Shown: positions 10,375 to 21,057 of the stretch, in pieces
How the letters are laid out: each line of letters begins with the position of its first letter
Position numbering within the stretch: position 1 is the first letter of the stretch
NCBI RefSeq assembly: GCF_002104995.1
Contig: NW_024468251.1
Coordinates: 124,001 to 188,000, forward strand
DNA length: 64,000 nucleotides
Direction of reading: 5' to 3'
Origin: Linderina pennispora
Lineage: Eukaryota > Kickxellomycota > Kickxellomycetes > Kickxellales > Kickxellaceae
Program-made: the position numbers and the translations under genes
Notes under the pieces: generated by a model
Told to the model about the DNA's origin: nothing
What the model saw: only the letters and a program-made list of their open reading frames with translations
The model's database searches: none

Positions 10375-11826
10375 CACTGACGGTTGGACATCCAGTGTAT
10401 AAGCTATTATCATATAGCTGCTATTGCCACATAGTACCAAAAACAACACCAACGAAGGTCTACAAGCCATCTCTTGGAGAATCGGTGTGGGGATTTATTC
10501 TGCATAGAAGCGCTCCGCTGTATATTCCCATTCGAATATTCCGTATAGCAAACCTCTTTTGATCTTTGCCTTTCGCGCTCAGGTGGCCTCTAGAACGAGA
10601 AACCGCCGACCCTTTGAGTAATAGCAAGCAATAGAATAACTCTGCTCTTGGCAAAACATGACCTCTACGCTACAGTTTGTGGTGGGACAAAAAAACATAG
10701 CTCAAGTAAATAATGCTCGCCAATTTGCTCCTATGAATACGCCCCTTCGTTTACTCGGTGAATAGATTCCGTTCCTCGCACAAAATCTACTATATACACT
10801 CGCCAGCTCTAGTCGACTGTTCTATTGAGCGGAATGTTAGTCTAGGGGGAAAAGGAGAAATGATGCACATGCCACCTTGGGTTGCGAGATAGTTCATGCT
10901 CGATACTGGTCAGGCTGTGGATAGTAGCTTCACTGGACAGTGTTCTGAGCAGCCGGGAGAGTGGCTCGCTGGCTCAGTCATGCAATGAAAATGTGTAGTA
11001 CCAGTGGAAACAAAGCACTGGTGGGTCGCGGGATCTGGATCCGGGAGTCCGAGGGTTTCACCAGAATCTGCCTCCTCACAGCTGCAGGTCGGCGATCGAG
11101 GGGCAGGAGGCGCTAGCTCTCTGCCTCGGCTGCCACCCAGGGGTCGAGCGTAAAGTTTGCACAGGGGCAGAGTGGATCTGCCCCCGGATCATTTGGGGAC
11201 AGGTTCTGGTGTACCCACAGAGTCAAATCGTCGCAGTTCAAATTTGACGAAAAGTTTTGCATGTGTCCCCAAGGGGGTTTCTTGGGGCTCCCGTTGCCCG
11301 ATTGAGCGAGTGCTGGCAGCATAGGAGTCATATACACAACTACTGGAGGGCATGTTTCCTTTTGCATGCTGCTCAAAGCTCGTAGTTTGGGGATGGCAAC
11401 CTGCCTTCTACGGATGCTTGTCTCCAAACTCTGCCCATCGGCCAATGGAGTCTGTGCGCACCAAATGCTGGCTCGGCCCTTTTATTTCTCTGCTTTCTCC
11501 AGGGTACCAGCCAGTGAGGGCACAGTGTGGTCTCCATCTTATGCACCCAGCCGTATTTGCGAAATGGGGGGCCACCGGTGTGGCTGGAATTGGTTGAGGA
11601 GGTGAACAGGTTGAACGCTCTTCTACCTTTTGGCATCCTCATGCTCATAGGAAAAATGGGAGCCTGGTGCGAAAAATATAAAAAACTATTTCTATTGGAA
11701 ATATTTACCCATTCGGCACGACCAGTAGGATCGTCCGTGCTAGCCCCCACCAGTCCTTCCTTTGCAGGTAATCGGCCGTACCGAAGGAAATACTAGCGCC
11801 GAGCCAAATGCCCAGCGCAAAAATAG
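10375..11826. other. Intergenic, no gene recognised
   Basis: Several open frames of 60-125 codons overlap on both strands, but none has a recognisable motif and they shadow one another. The last few hundred bases are the upstream region of the amino-acid transporter. Confidence 0.4.
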
Positions 11827-11835
11827 TATAAATAG
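11827..11835 (+). promoter_or_regulatory. TATA box of the amino-acid transporter gene
   Basis: TATAAATAG lies about 100 bases upstream of the ATG at 11936. A pyrimidine-rich stretch (CTGTCTTTTTTGCCCCTC) follows, as in many fungal core promoters. Confidence 0.5.
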
Positions 11836-11935
11836 CGGCCCGTCCTCTTGAGTCGCATGTGAGAGGAAAAATTTTACACATACAAATACGCGCATACGAC
11901 CTGTCTTTTTTGCCCCTCATACTTTCCTACACATA

Positions 11936-13700
11936 ATGGCAGACACTACATCAGTCGTTCCCGGCTGGAAACGCCTTCTGCAGGCTATGGGCCGGCGCAA
12001 GTCTCTTGAGATGATGCTGTCGCAGCTCGAGGGAGACCAGGGCGAGCTGAAGCGGACTCTCAGCGCCTTCGACCTGTGCCTGATGGGTCTGGGCGTCATC
12101 ATTGGCTCCGGAATCTTCGTCGTTTCGGGCACTGCTGCCGCGCAGCTGGCCGGTCCTTCTCTTGTGATCTCAGTGCTCATCGCTGGTCTCGCCTCGATGC
12201 TGTCAGCGTTCTCGTACGCCGAGCTGTCCACTATGGTTCCGGTCGTCGGCGCGTCTTCATATACCTTCGTTTACACGACTATGGGCGAGTTCCTGGCGTT
12301 TCTGATCGGATGGGTGATGACGCTCGAGTGGCTCGTCGGCTGTGCTGCTGTGGCCGTCGGCTGGTCAAGCTACATTGTGCGGTTCTTCCAGGACGCCTTC
12401 AACGTAAAGTTCACAGAGAAGACAACCATGGCGCCTGTGTACTGGGACTCTACGAACAACTCATTCAAGGTCCACAGTGGTGCGATCATGAACATCCCGG
12501 CGATGTTTATTGTGCTTGCTACCATGACGATTCTGTGCGTGGGCGTGACCGAGTCAAAGATGGTCAACAATGTTGTAACCGTGGTCAAGGTCGTCGTCAT
12601 TCTGGTAGTTCATTTTTGCCTCGATCAAGTACATTAACCGCGACAACTACACGCCGTTTATGCCTCCCACGCATGACGGCAATTTCGGTGTGGTTGGAAT
12701 CTTCAAGGGCGCCCAGCAGTTCTTCTTTGCCTTCATTGGATTCGATGCCCTGGCTAGTGCCGCACAAGAGGCCAAGAACCCGCAGCGTGACCTGCCTATC
12801 AGTATCTGTGTTTCGCTTATTGTGTGCACGCTCCTGTACGGCACCATGGTCGTGGTCCTGACTGGCCTTACCAAGTACCCGAACCTCAACACTGCCTCGC
12901 CTGCGACCACCGCTCTGGAGGTACACGCGAACACCAAGTGGCTGCGTATCCTGGTGGGCATTGGCGCCATTGCCGGTCTGACCACTGTCACCATGGTTCT
13001 GCAGATGGTGCAGTCCCGTATCTGGGTGGCTATTGCCCGCGATGGCCTGTTCCCCGGCTTCTTTGGCCGCCTGAGCCCGCGCTTCAAGACGCCCATCAAC
13101 GGACAGCTGATCTGTGGCATCATTGCTGCTGTCATTGCCGCGTTCCTTCCTGTTGATATTCTGTCTGATTTGACGTCGCTGGCTGCCCTGCTGTCGTACT
13201 TTTTGGTGCATATCAGCGTCGTTGTGCTCCGCTTCACCAAGCCCGAAGCCGACCGCACGTTCAGCGTGCCTCTTGCCATCTTCCGCGTTCCGATTCTGTC
13301 GGTCCTGGGCGCGATCATCTGCATTGCTCTATTCGTCCTGTCTGGCGGCCAGAACATCCTGCGCACATGCATCTGGATGGCCATTGGCATCGTTATCTAC
13401 TTTGCCTTCTCGATCCGCAACTCGCACCTGCGTTACAAGGATGGCACGGTCAGCGAGGACGCCTCTCAGCAGTACGAGGATATGTTCCCGCCCAAGCCGT
13501 ACACGGCCGAGTCCAACTCGTCCAAGGATGGCGTTACTGTCGTGACAAAGGGTTCCCAAGTAGAGTCGCACATTGAGTCGCACATGCCGCCGTCGCCTAT
13601 GAATCCTCATGATCCGTACCTGGCCATCTGCCCGGCCAAGCCTGACGACCTGCCTGAGCCCTACACACCGCCAAAGAACGGCCACCACGGCAACTACTAA
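11936..13700 (+). CDS. Cationic amino-acid transporter (APC family), one frameshift
   Basis: Predicted product ~587 aa, a plasma- or vacuolar-membrane amino-acid permease of the CAT type. The N-terminal helix carries the APC signature GLGVIIGSGIFVVSG (about residues 50-64). Later segments match helices of the family (AGLASMLSAFSYAELS, GVVGIFKGAQQFFFAFIGFD, AAQEAKNPQRDLP), and a hydrophilic C-terminal tail of ~100 residues follows. The frame changes at about 12605-12608: one extra base within CTGGTAGTTC interrupts a conserved transmembrane segment. Removing a 25-nt pseudo-intron there would also restore frame but would delete the helix, so a one-base insertion is preferred. The gene is otherwise intact, with a TATA box at 11827, and is convergent with PRP18, whose stop lies ~70 bp away. 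Confidence 0.85.
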
Positions 13701-13768
13701 ACCCAGCACTTCATTTACATACATATGTATCCTTTACTAGTTAATAGCATTACACTCACAACCATCTT

Positions 13769-14823
13769 CTATCCAACCATCTTGGCCAGGTCGTCTGGCG
13801 GATACTTTGTCTGCGCAAACCGCATCAGCCTCTTAATCGACTGGATCCATTTGCGCTGCGTCTCATCGTTCAGTACATGCGCAACCTTGCTTGCCGAGAT
13901 ATTCTCTCTGGCCGCTCGCGCATGAATACCGACCTGCGTCACGCCGACTGGCCACGGCGCATTGCCGATAGACAGCTGCAGATACGCGTCCTGTGCCTTC
14001 ATGTACTCGCGATCCATCATGTTGCGTGCAATCTCCGTCACCCGTGCCACCACATCGGCCTCGAGTTTGCCCAGCTTCAACCCGCTGAAGAATGGCTTCA
14101 GGTAGTCTGCCGACTGCCGCATCGTCGCCGCTGCCAACTTGCCCTCAGTTGACCTTTGCTCGTCCTCGGGCCGGTTCGCCAGATAGTCCTCCCACTCATA
14201 AAGAGTCCGCTTAAAGTACGCATGCAGCAATGTGTTGAGCTGCTCTGCGTCCGTCCGCAGCAGCTCCAACGAGACTTTGTCTGTGTCGTATTCCTTTAAC
14301 TGGGCGTACTGTGCTCTCCGTCTCTCCTCCTCGTCGTCCTGCATCTTCGCCTGCCGCTTCAGATCCGCCATCATCGCGCCTTCCTCCACCTGCGCCAACA
14401 TACGCCGGAACTCGTTCCCCTGCCCATCGAGCTTCTCCTCGTGAAGCTCCAGATTGCGTAGCCGGCTGCGGACGCTTCGAGTCGCTCTCGCCAAACAAAC
14501 GGATCGGCTCGCCGCGCGCACGTAGCCGCTTGATCACCTCCTCGTTGCTTGATCGCGCTGCTGACCTTTGGCTCGTCGGCTTCGGCAACCACCGGCACGT
14601 CCTCGTTCTTTGTATCTGCAGGGACTTCCTGTGGCGCAAATGATGGCACAGGTCTGGCTGGAGCTCCTCCGTTCTGTCTGTACTCCTCTTCAGCAAGTTC
14701 GCTAGCGCGCACATACTTTTTGCGCTTTTCACCGCTCCTCTCGGCGTTCTTTGCAGCGACCTTGTCGAACTGTTGTTTGCGCTTCTTGGTCTCGCTTGAA
14801 ATTGCTGCCCTTAGCGCGTCCAT
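13769..14823 (-). CDS. PRP18: Pre-mRNA splicing factor Prp18, two frameshifts
   Basis: Prp18 is a U5-snRNP-associated factor acting at the second step of splicing. The C-terminal Prp18 domain is unmistakable: EYMKAQDAYLQLSIGNAPWP, VGIHARAARE, then VAHVLNDETQRKWIQSIKRL. The N-terminal half holds a basic coiled region and the short PRP4-like motif EEVIKRLRARGEPIRLFGE. That motif lies in a different frame from the segments on either side. One extra base near 14548 and another near 14476 account for both changes, giving ~350 residues from the ATG at 14823. The upstream TTG in frame is not needed. The C-terminal 250 codons are uninterrupted, so I favour sequence error over decay. Confidence 0.85.
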
Positions 14824-15189
14824 TCTCGGCAAAATAGTTAGTGTACAAGGTTCGTGAAATGTAAGGCTGTAGTGGAAAAGGGAGTAAACGCAGAAAACCC
14901 GTTTGAGAAAACCAGCCCTAGCAAATGCCAGCTATATTTAATCTAATCGCTAATATAATTTTTCATCCAGGGCATAGTGTACATTGCTGGGCATGCTCAC
15001 ATATACATACTAAGTATTCCCCTGCACTGTCACCAGCAAATACAACATCCCTGCCTGCTGGAAAAAAGGCAGTGGCCTGAGCATGGCTCCACAAGATGAT
15101 TTAGATGCCGATTCACATCAGATTGCCCATGATCATGCATGATTCATGGTAAGCTTTACAGTAAGCGGCTCGATATTGGGAACTCTGCC
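14824..15189. other. Intergenic spacer
   Basis: AT-rich spacer between PRP18 and the first F-box-like gene. No ORF or RNA gene is recognised. Confidence 0.4.
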
Positions 15190-15267
15190 ACTTTAAATAG
15201 AGGTTATAGACACTGCTCTCACCCTCACTTGTACTCCTTGCCTTATCCCAACTCGAACTGTTTCAAT

Positions 15268-17145
15268 ATGTACTCAACAGCACAAACTTTACCAACACTC
15301 ATTCTTGAGCCCATCTTTTTGAACTTGCTTGGTATTGACCCTGAGGTGGATAGCTTCATTTCCAGCAGCGAGGAGGAGGAGGAGGAGGAGCAGTTAGAGA
15401 ACGGACTCACGGAGACTGGTCAAAGTGGGAAGTCGCTTAGTGTTGCAGCTGCTCTATCCTTGACTGGCTGCTGCCAGCATTGGCGGGATGTGGCCCTTGG
15501 AGCCATCTTCAGATATGCTACTGTCGGCAGACATCACAGAGGCGCCGAGCCTGGTCGCTGGCTTAATTCGGTGATGGTGGACCACAGCCTGGAACTTGCT
15601 ACAGGACTTGGCATTGCCACTAGTGTCCGATTTGTGATGCTGTCATTCGATCTGTGCGACATTCTCGATGGCACAGCTATTGATGAGCTCCTCGTTGGAC
15701 CACGTATTCCCATCTGTCGCTGCTTATCCACCTGCACCTTCGCTCGACACCTGCCGATATTGGTGCAAAGCTGCTCGAGGAAACAGCAAACGCCTATCCG
15801 ATTTTACAACGCCGTGGATAACATCTTTCCTGGAGCCAAACGTGTGATCATCCAGTGTGCCAACCTAGTGAACTGGGTCGACATTTCTGGGCAGTTTATT
15901 GACGAACTCTTTTCCGGTCTAATGAGAGGCAAAACCTGCATTAGAATCGGTGGTGAACATGCAAAAACGTATTCTGTGGTCCCAGGTAACGTTCTTCGTC
16001 ACAGTACTGGACCCCTCCGTACGCTCGTTGCGTTTGGGATAGGCGAGGGCTCCGTAGTGGGTGAAATAATTAGGAGGAACTCTGGGACACTGGAAGTACT
16101 TCATTTTGGCACCATGGATCCTAATGTAGTCCGCACGATTCTGTTCAACAACGACGGCACGCCAGTTGTTTATGACCGGCTAACTGCCCTGAATATAGTA
16201 GACCGCTGTGAGCAGATCACATACGCTAACGATTTCCTTATGCCATCAGACGGTGCCACATTCCCAATGCTGGAGTCGCTTGTGTTTTCATCCAGATCCC
16301 TTGGTTTGCATGAATTCCTGGCCCGAGGATCTGGGAGATTGTTAACTAGGGTTGATTGGATTCCAAGTCACTCGACGATTGAGCGCCTAATTCGGTATGG
16401 TTTTTTCAACCCAGAGCGCTACCCGGCGATAAAAAGTATTCTGTTTGCATATGATGGCAGCAGAGATACATTGGAACCTTCGACTGAATCCGACCAGCCT
16501 TGCACTTCGACTCTGCCGCAACGCATGCAATGTCCTAGTAATGGGTGATCGTATCACTCGGCTTGGGGATCATCTACTCGACCTTGACAACCTCAACCCG
16601 CATGTTCAGATTCTTCGGATGCTGTTTATGGTAGCCACGATCGAGGAGGCTCTAGGCTTCATTAAGACCCGTCCATTCCTGCGTCGATTAGGAATCGCAG
16701 TCGACTTTACCAGACTGAGCAAATGAGCCAGTGCTCAGAGCATGCTGGCTGCAGTGCCACATGTGTTGTGCCAAGGACAGATGGAATCAGTCATGGTTCA
16801 GATGATACCCCTACAAATGATATCGAGCGCTTTATCCATATCCCACATTGCCTTATTCTGCACGGATAGCAAGTATGTCGAGGAACTTTACAAAGCGTAC
16901 CACCCACTTGTCCGAGCGACTGAACCAGACTTGACCTCTATGTTCAACATGTCAGCCTAGAAGGGTTTGTCCTTGCCAAGTTCTGCATGACCCTAGTTTA
17001 CCTATTCCTTCTATGTCCTAGCCTGCGCACTATTGATGGTGGTTTGATCGGTAGCCTTCACACCATACACCGCAGCCAGCTTCAAGAGTACGCAGAATTT
17101 AAGGAACTGGAGGCAAAACTGTTGGCATTAGTAGCTGATATGTGA
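15268..17145 (+). pseudogene. F-box-like gene, tandem copy 1 (frameshifted)
   Basis: Begins MYSTAQTLPTLILEPIFLNL, an F-box-like N-terminus, with an acidic run of nine glutamates and a CCQHWRDVALGAIFR segment typical of the F-box to repeat transition. A long central region without recognised domains follows. The first ~400 codons are open except for a short stretch near 15703-15790, which is out of frame relative to copy 2. An extra base near 16486 breaks the frame again, and further shifts lead to a C-terminal segment ending with TGA at 17143-17145. Comparison with the copy 3.8 kb downstream shows that most differences between the paralogues are single-base indels, some private to each. F-box proteins bring substrates to SCF ubiquitin ligases, but substrate recognition here cannot be inferred. 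Confidence 0.55.
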
Positions 17146-18106
17146 ATAGAAATAAATTCTGGCACATCCTATCTGAATACAAAGTGACATTTAAAACATG
17201 TATATTGGATTATTGTTTGTAGTGGTCGTCATAGCGGTGACTGGTGATGAGAACTGTTAACAAACGAAAAAAAAAATCGATGCTTATCAGTATACATATA
17301 GCACGAATCGTGAAATAAAAGCTAAGGGAAAAGTGGACTATCAGGTTATTGGGGTTATTTTAACTGTGGGCTCGGTATTGTGTATGGTGATGTAGTATAA
17401 TGCCAGTGTCCCTGTGCAAATAGGAACTTTTCATATATACAGGGAGCGAGCAATAGACATTTAAGTGAACATTAACAAAACGTGGAAGGCGGGCAATCAA
17501 CACATCACCAGATGCATATAAAATTGGGAGGAGGCTATTACAAATTTGGTCCAGTCTCTTTATCAGGCTTTTTTTAGAAACAAGGGAGAGGCAGGAGGGC
17601 AGCAGTCACTACTATGACGACTATTGGTATCAGAACGTCACAGGAAGTTTGGTTAGGGTGACAGACTATAAAAAGGAGATTTTATAGTGAACAGCCACTG
17701 CTTTGTATACCTGGAATGTAATACTTGCGTAGTGTTAATTTCAAGAATATATCAAAGGTATCGTATGTGAATATGGCTTATGTGGGGAAATGGTTACATT
17801 TAGGTCGAAAACTAATATTGACAGAAGAAAATGGAGGTCCAGTCGGCCTGAGGCTCAGTTTTATGTATTTTGATCATGTATTTTAATCGTTGGTGACCCA
17901 TAAGTGGTTCGGCACTCCAACGTCAACAGTATGAACAGGCAATAGGGCATATGTAGCATTGGTGAAGCATGCACAAGACTACTTCCTGGCCAATACATCA
18001 GTCAGAATCAATGCGCCAAACGACACCTGAATCGAGCTGCACTAACAGATTTTCCAGACAACATCCTGGATCTGCCCCTAATGGATAATGACCAGGGAAG
18101 CACATA
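17146..18106. other. Intergenic; one degenerate DIRS-end-like stretch
   Basis: No gene recognised. Around 17600-17645 the text GGCAGCAGTCACTACTATGA followed shortly by AACGTCAC resembles a decayed DIRS terminus (compare 56050-56100), but it is too short to be sure. Confidence 0.3.
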
Positions 18107-18800
18107 TCAAATGGAAAGTAAGGAACCTGGTGCGGTCGGCTGTATAAAATTATCACATGTCTTGGCTGAAGGCGGCATGTAGCGAGTGACAAAAAATTGG
18201 AAAACAGGCCATCGTTCAAGTGCTGGGTCTTGGGATGCAAAAATATGACATCGAAGATCGGTGAGGTGATAAAGGCAGCCCAAGCCGCGCATGTCGTTGG
18301 CAAGCTGGATGTTGGGCAGGAACGATTCGAGCCGAATTCCTTTGCAGACATGCACCTGGCAGGTGACCATGGGGAAGAATTGAAAAGGAACAGAGCTTAT
18401 GGAAAAGATAAAGGGCTGCGCAGACACCTGGTCGCATACAAAGACCTTGTCCTTGAGCATGCTTGGGTCCAGCATTGGTCTCATCATTGCATATAGCCTC
18501 GTAGGCATCCATACCCTAGGCATAGAGGAGTTTGACTCGTGGAGACCAGCATTCAGTATTGCCATATTTTTCCAGCTCCTGATCGCCATAGTAGGCGTTT
18601 TTTTTTTTGCGCCATATACGTGGTCATACACCTGGTCGATCTGACAACCATCGAAAAGCAACCGCTGCTGTTGCAATTCTTAGGTGACCATTTCGTCGTA
18701 GACTATGGCGCGCTTTACTGTTAGACCATTGTAGTCTAGCAGCACCTGGTTGATTGATGAAGTGTCTTTTATATAGATAGTGACATCCACATAACGTAAC
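18107..18800 (-). pseudogene. Uncharacterised protein fragment
   Basis: A 189-codon open segment (18107-18676) continues upstream in the same frame past one TAA near 18682 to about 18800 (LLDYNGLTVKRAIVYDE). Composition is that of a real protein, with balanced residues, WKNMAILNAGLHE and DKVFVCDQVSAQPF. I recognise no domain. There is no convincing start codon and it is interrupted, so it is best seen as a fragment of a larger lost gene. Confidence 0.35.
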
Positions 18801-19069
18801 GGAAGAGAGCCGGTTTATCATTAGCGGGATTTGAATAGACGGTTTAAAATGAGACTAGCGACTAGGGACGAGAGTGATCAGATCGGAGAGATTGATCAGT
18901 AGAGGGATCTGGGGACTAGTGGGCTGGGTGGCCCGTCACAATGACTCACGGTGCACTTTACAAGAGCTGACTTCATGCTGGAAACTCTACCACTTTGAAT
19001 AGAGGTATAGACACTGCTCTCACCCTTCACTCGTACTCCTTGCCTTATCCCAACTCGAACTGTTTCAAT

Positions 19070-20947
19070 ATGTACTCAACAGCACAAACTTTACCAACAC
19101 TCATTCTTGAGCCTATCTTTTTGAAGCTTGCTTGGTATTGACCCTGAGGTGGATAGCTTCATTTCCAGCAGCGAGGAGGAAGAGGAGGAGCAGTTAGAGA
19201 ACGGACCTCACGGAGACTGGTCAAAGTGGGAAGTCGCTTAGTGTTGCAGCTGCTCTATCCTTGACTGGCTGCTGCCAGCATTGGCGGGATGTGGCCCTTG
19301 GAGCCATCTTCAGATATGCTACTGTCGGCAGACATCACAGAGGCACCGAGCCTGGTCGCTGGCTTAATTCGGTGATGGTGGACCACAGCCTGGAACTTGC
19401 TACAGGACTTGGTCATTGCTACTAGTGTCCGATTTGTGATGCTGTCATTCGATTTGCGCGACATTCTCGATGGCACAGCTATTGATGAGCTCCTCGTTGG
19501 CCACGTATTCCCATCTGTCGCTGTTATCCACCTGCACCTTCGCTCGACACCTGCCGATATTGGTGCAAAGCTGCTCGAGGAAACAGCAAACGCCATCCGA
19601 TTTTGCAACGCCGTGGACAACATCTTTCCTGGAGCCAAACGTGTGATCATCCAGTGTGCCAACCTAGTGAACTGGGTCCGACATTTCTGGGCAGTTTATT
19701 GACGAACTCTTTTCCGGTCTAATGAGAGGCAAAACCTGCATTAGAATCGGTGATGGGCAGGTAACATCGTATTCTGTTGATCCAGGCAGCATTCTTTGTC
19801 ACAGTACCGGGCCCCTCCGTACGCTCGTTGCGTTTGGGATAGGCGAAGGCTCCCCAGTGGGTGAAATAATTAGGAGGAACTCTGGGACACTGGAAGTACT
19901 TCATTTTGGCACCATGGATCCTAATGTAGTCCGCACGATTCTGTTCAACAACGACGGCACACCAGTTGTTTATGACCGGCTAACTACTCTGTACATAGTG
20001 GACCACTGTGAGCAGATCACATACGCTAACAATTTCCTTATGCCGTCAGATGGTTCCACGTTCCCAATGCTGGAGTCACTCGTGTTTACATCCCAATCTC
20101 CAGGCCTATATGAATTTCTGGCCCGAGGAACTGGGAGATTGTTGACTAAAATTGACTTTTTTTCAAATCACTCGACGATTGAGCGCCTAATTCGGTATGG
20201 TTTCTTCAACCCAGAGCGCTACCCGGCGATAAAAAGTATTCTGTTTGCATATGATGGCAGCAGGGATACATCGGAACCTTCACTGAATCCGACCAGCCTT
20301 GCACTTCGACTCTGCCGCAACGCATGCAATGCCATGGTGATTGGTGATACTATCACTTGGCTTGATGACCATCTACTCGACCTTGACAATCTCAACCCGC
20401 ATGTTCAGACCCTTCGACTGCCATTTATGGTAGCCACGATTGAGGAGGCTCTAGGTTCATTAAGACCCGTCCATTCCTGCGTCGATTGGGAATCGCAGTC
20501 GATTTACCAGACGAGCAAATGAGCCAGTGCTCAGAGCATGCTGGCTGCAGTGCCACATGTGCTGTGCCAAGGACAGATGGAATCGGTCATGGTTCAGATG
20601 ATACCCCTACAAATGATATCCGAGCGCTTTATCCACACTCCACATTGCCTTATTCTGCACGGATAGCAAGTATGTCGAGGAACTTTACAAAGCGTACCAC
20701 CCACTGTCCGAGCGACTAACCAGGACTTGACCTCTACGTTCAACATGTACAGTCTTAGAAGGGATCTGTTCCTTGCCAAGTTCTGCATGACCCTTGTTCA
20801 CTTATTCCTTCTATGTCCTAACTTGCGCAGCTATTGATGGTGGTTTGATCGGTAGCCTTCACACCATACACCGCAGCCAGCTTCAAGAGTACGTCGGAAT
20901 TTAAGGAACTGGAGGCAAAACTGTTGGCATTAGTAGCTGATGCGTGA
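19070..20947 (+). pseudogene. F-box-like gene, tandem copy 2 (frameshifted)
   Basis: Paralogue of the gene at 15268, with the same start and the same 3' end. A frame break occurs early (near 19127, an extra base after TTTTTGAA), so the N-terminal F-box-like segment is disconnected. Good frame resumes for 19397-19677, shifts again near 19677, and continues 19722-20450 before more shifts. Where copy 1 is out of frame (15703-15790) this copy reads FPSVAVIHLHLRSTPADIGA, which shows the ancestral reading. Neither copy alone has an intact frame. Confidence 0.55.
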
Positions 20948-21057
20948 ATAGGAAATAGATTCTGGCACATCCTATCTGAATGCAAGTGACATTTGAAACG
21001 TGTATTGGACTGCTACTGACATTACAACACTGTATTAGGATTTATGATAAACAGGCC

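Larger units (their letters stand above)
15190..20990 (+). repeat. Direct duplication of the F-box-like locus, period 3802 bp
   Basis: 15190-17170 and 18985-20990 align end to end, including ~70 bases upstream of each start codon (TTTGAATAGAGG.., ACACTGCTCTCACCC) and the 3' tail past the stop. The starts are at 15268 and 19070. Similarity is about 95% by eye, with scattered substitutions and one-base indels. The intervening 17.2-18.9 kb is not part of the duplicated unit. Confidence 0.85.

Noticed and set aside
8320-10380. A CRISPR-like or satellite array in the 4-10 kb repeats
   Set aside because: Units are about 1 kb, diverged and irregular, with no short uniform repeats and spacers. They are tandem gene-like duplications.
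12605-12629. A 25-nt GT...AG intron in the amino-acid transporter
   Set aside because: Removing it would restore frame but delete part of a conserved transmembrane helix, and 25 nt is below plausible intron length. A one-base insertion explains the break better.
12597-13724. Long minus-strand frames opposite the transporter
   Set aside because: Antisense shadows; the plus strand carries the conserved membrane protein.
18399-18644. An 81-aa plus-strand membrane-like ORF
   Set aside because: It is the reverse of the protein-like minus-strand fragment at 18107-18800 and is probably a shadow.
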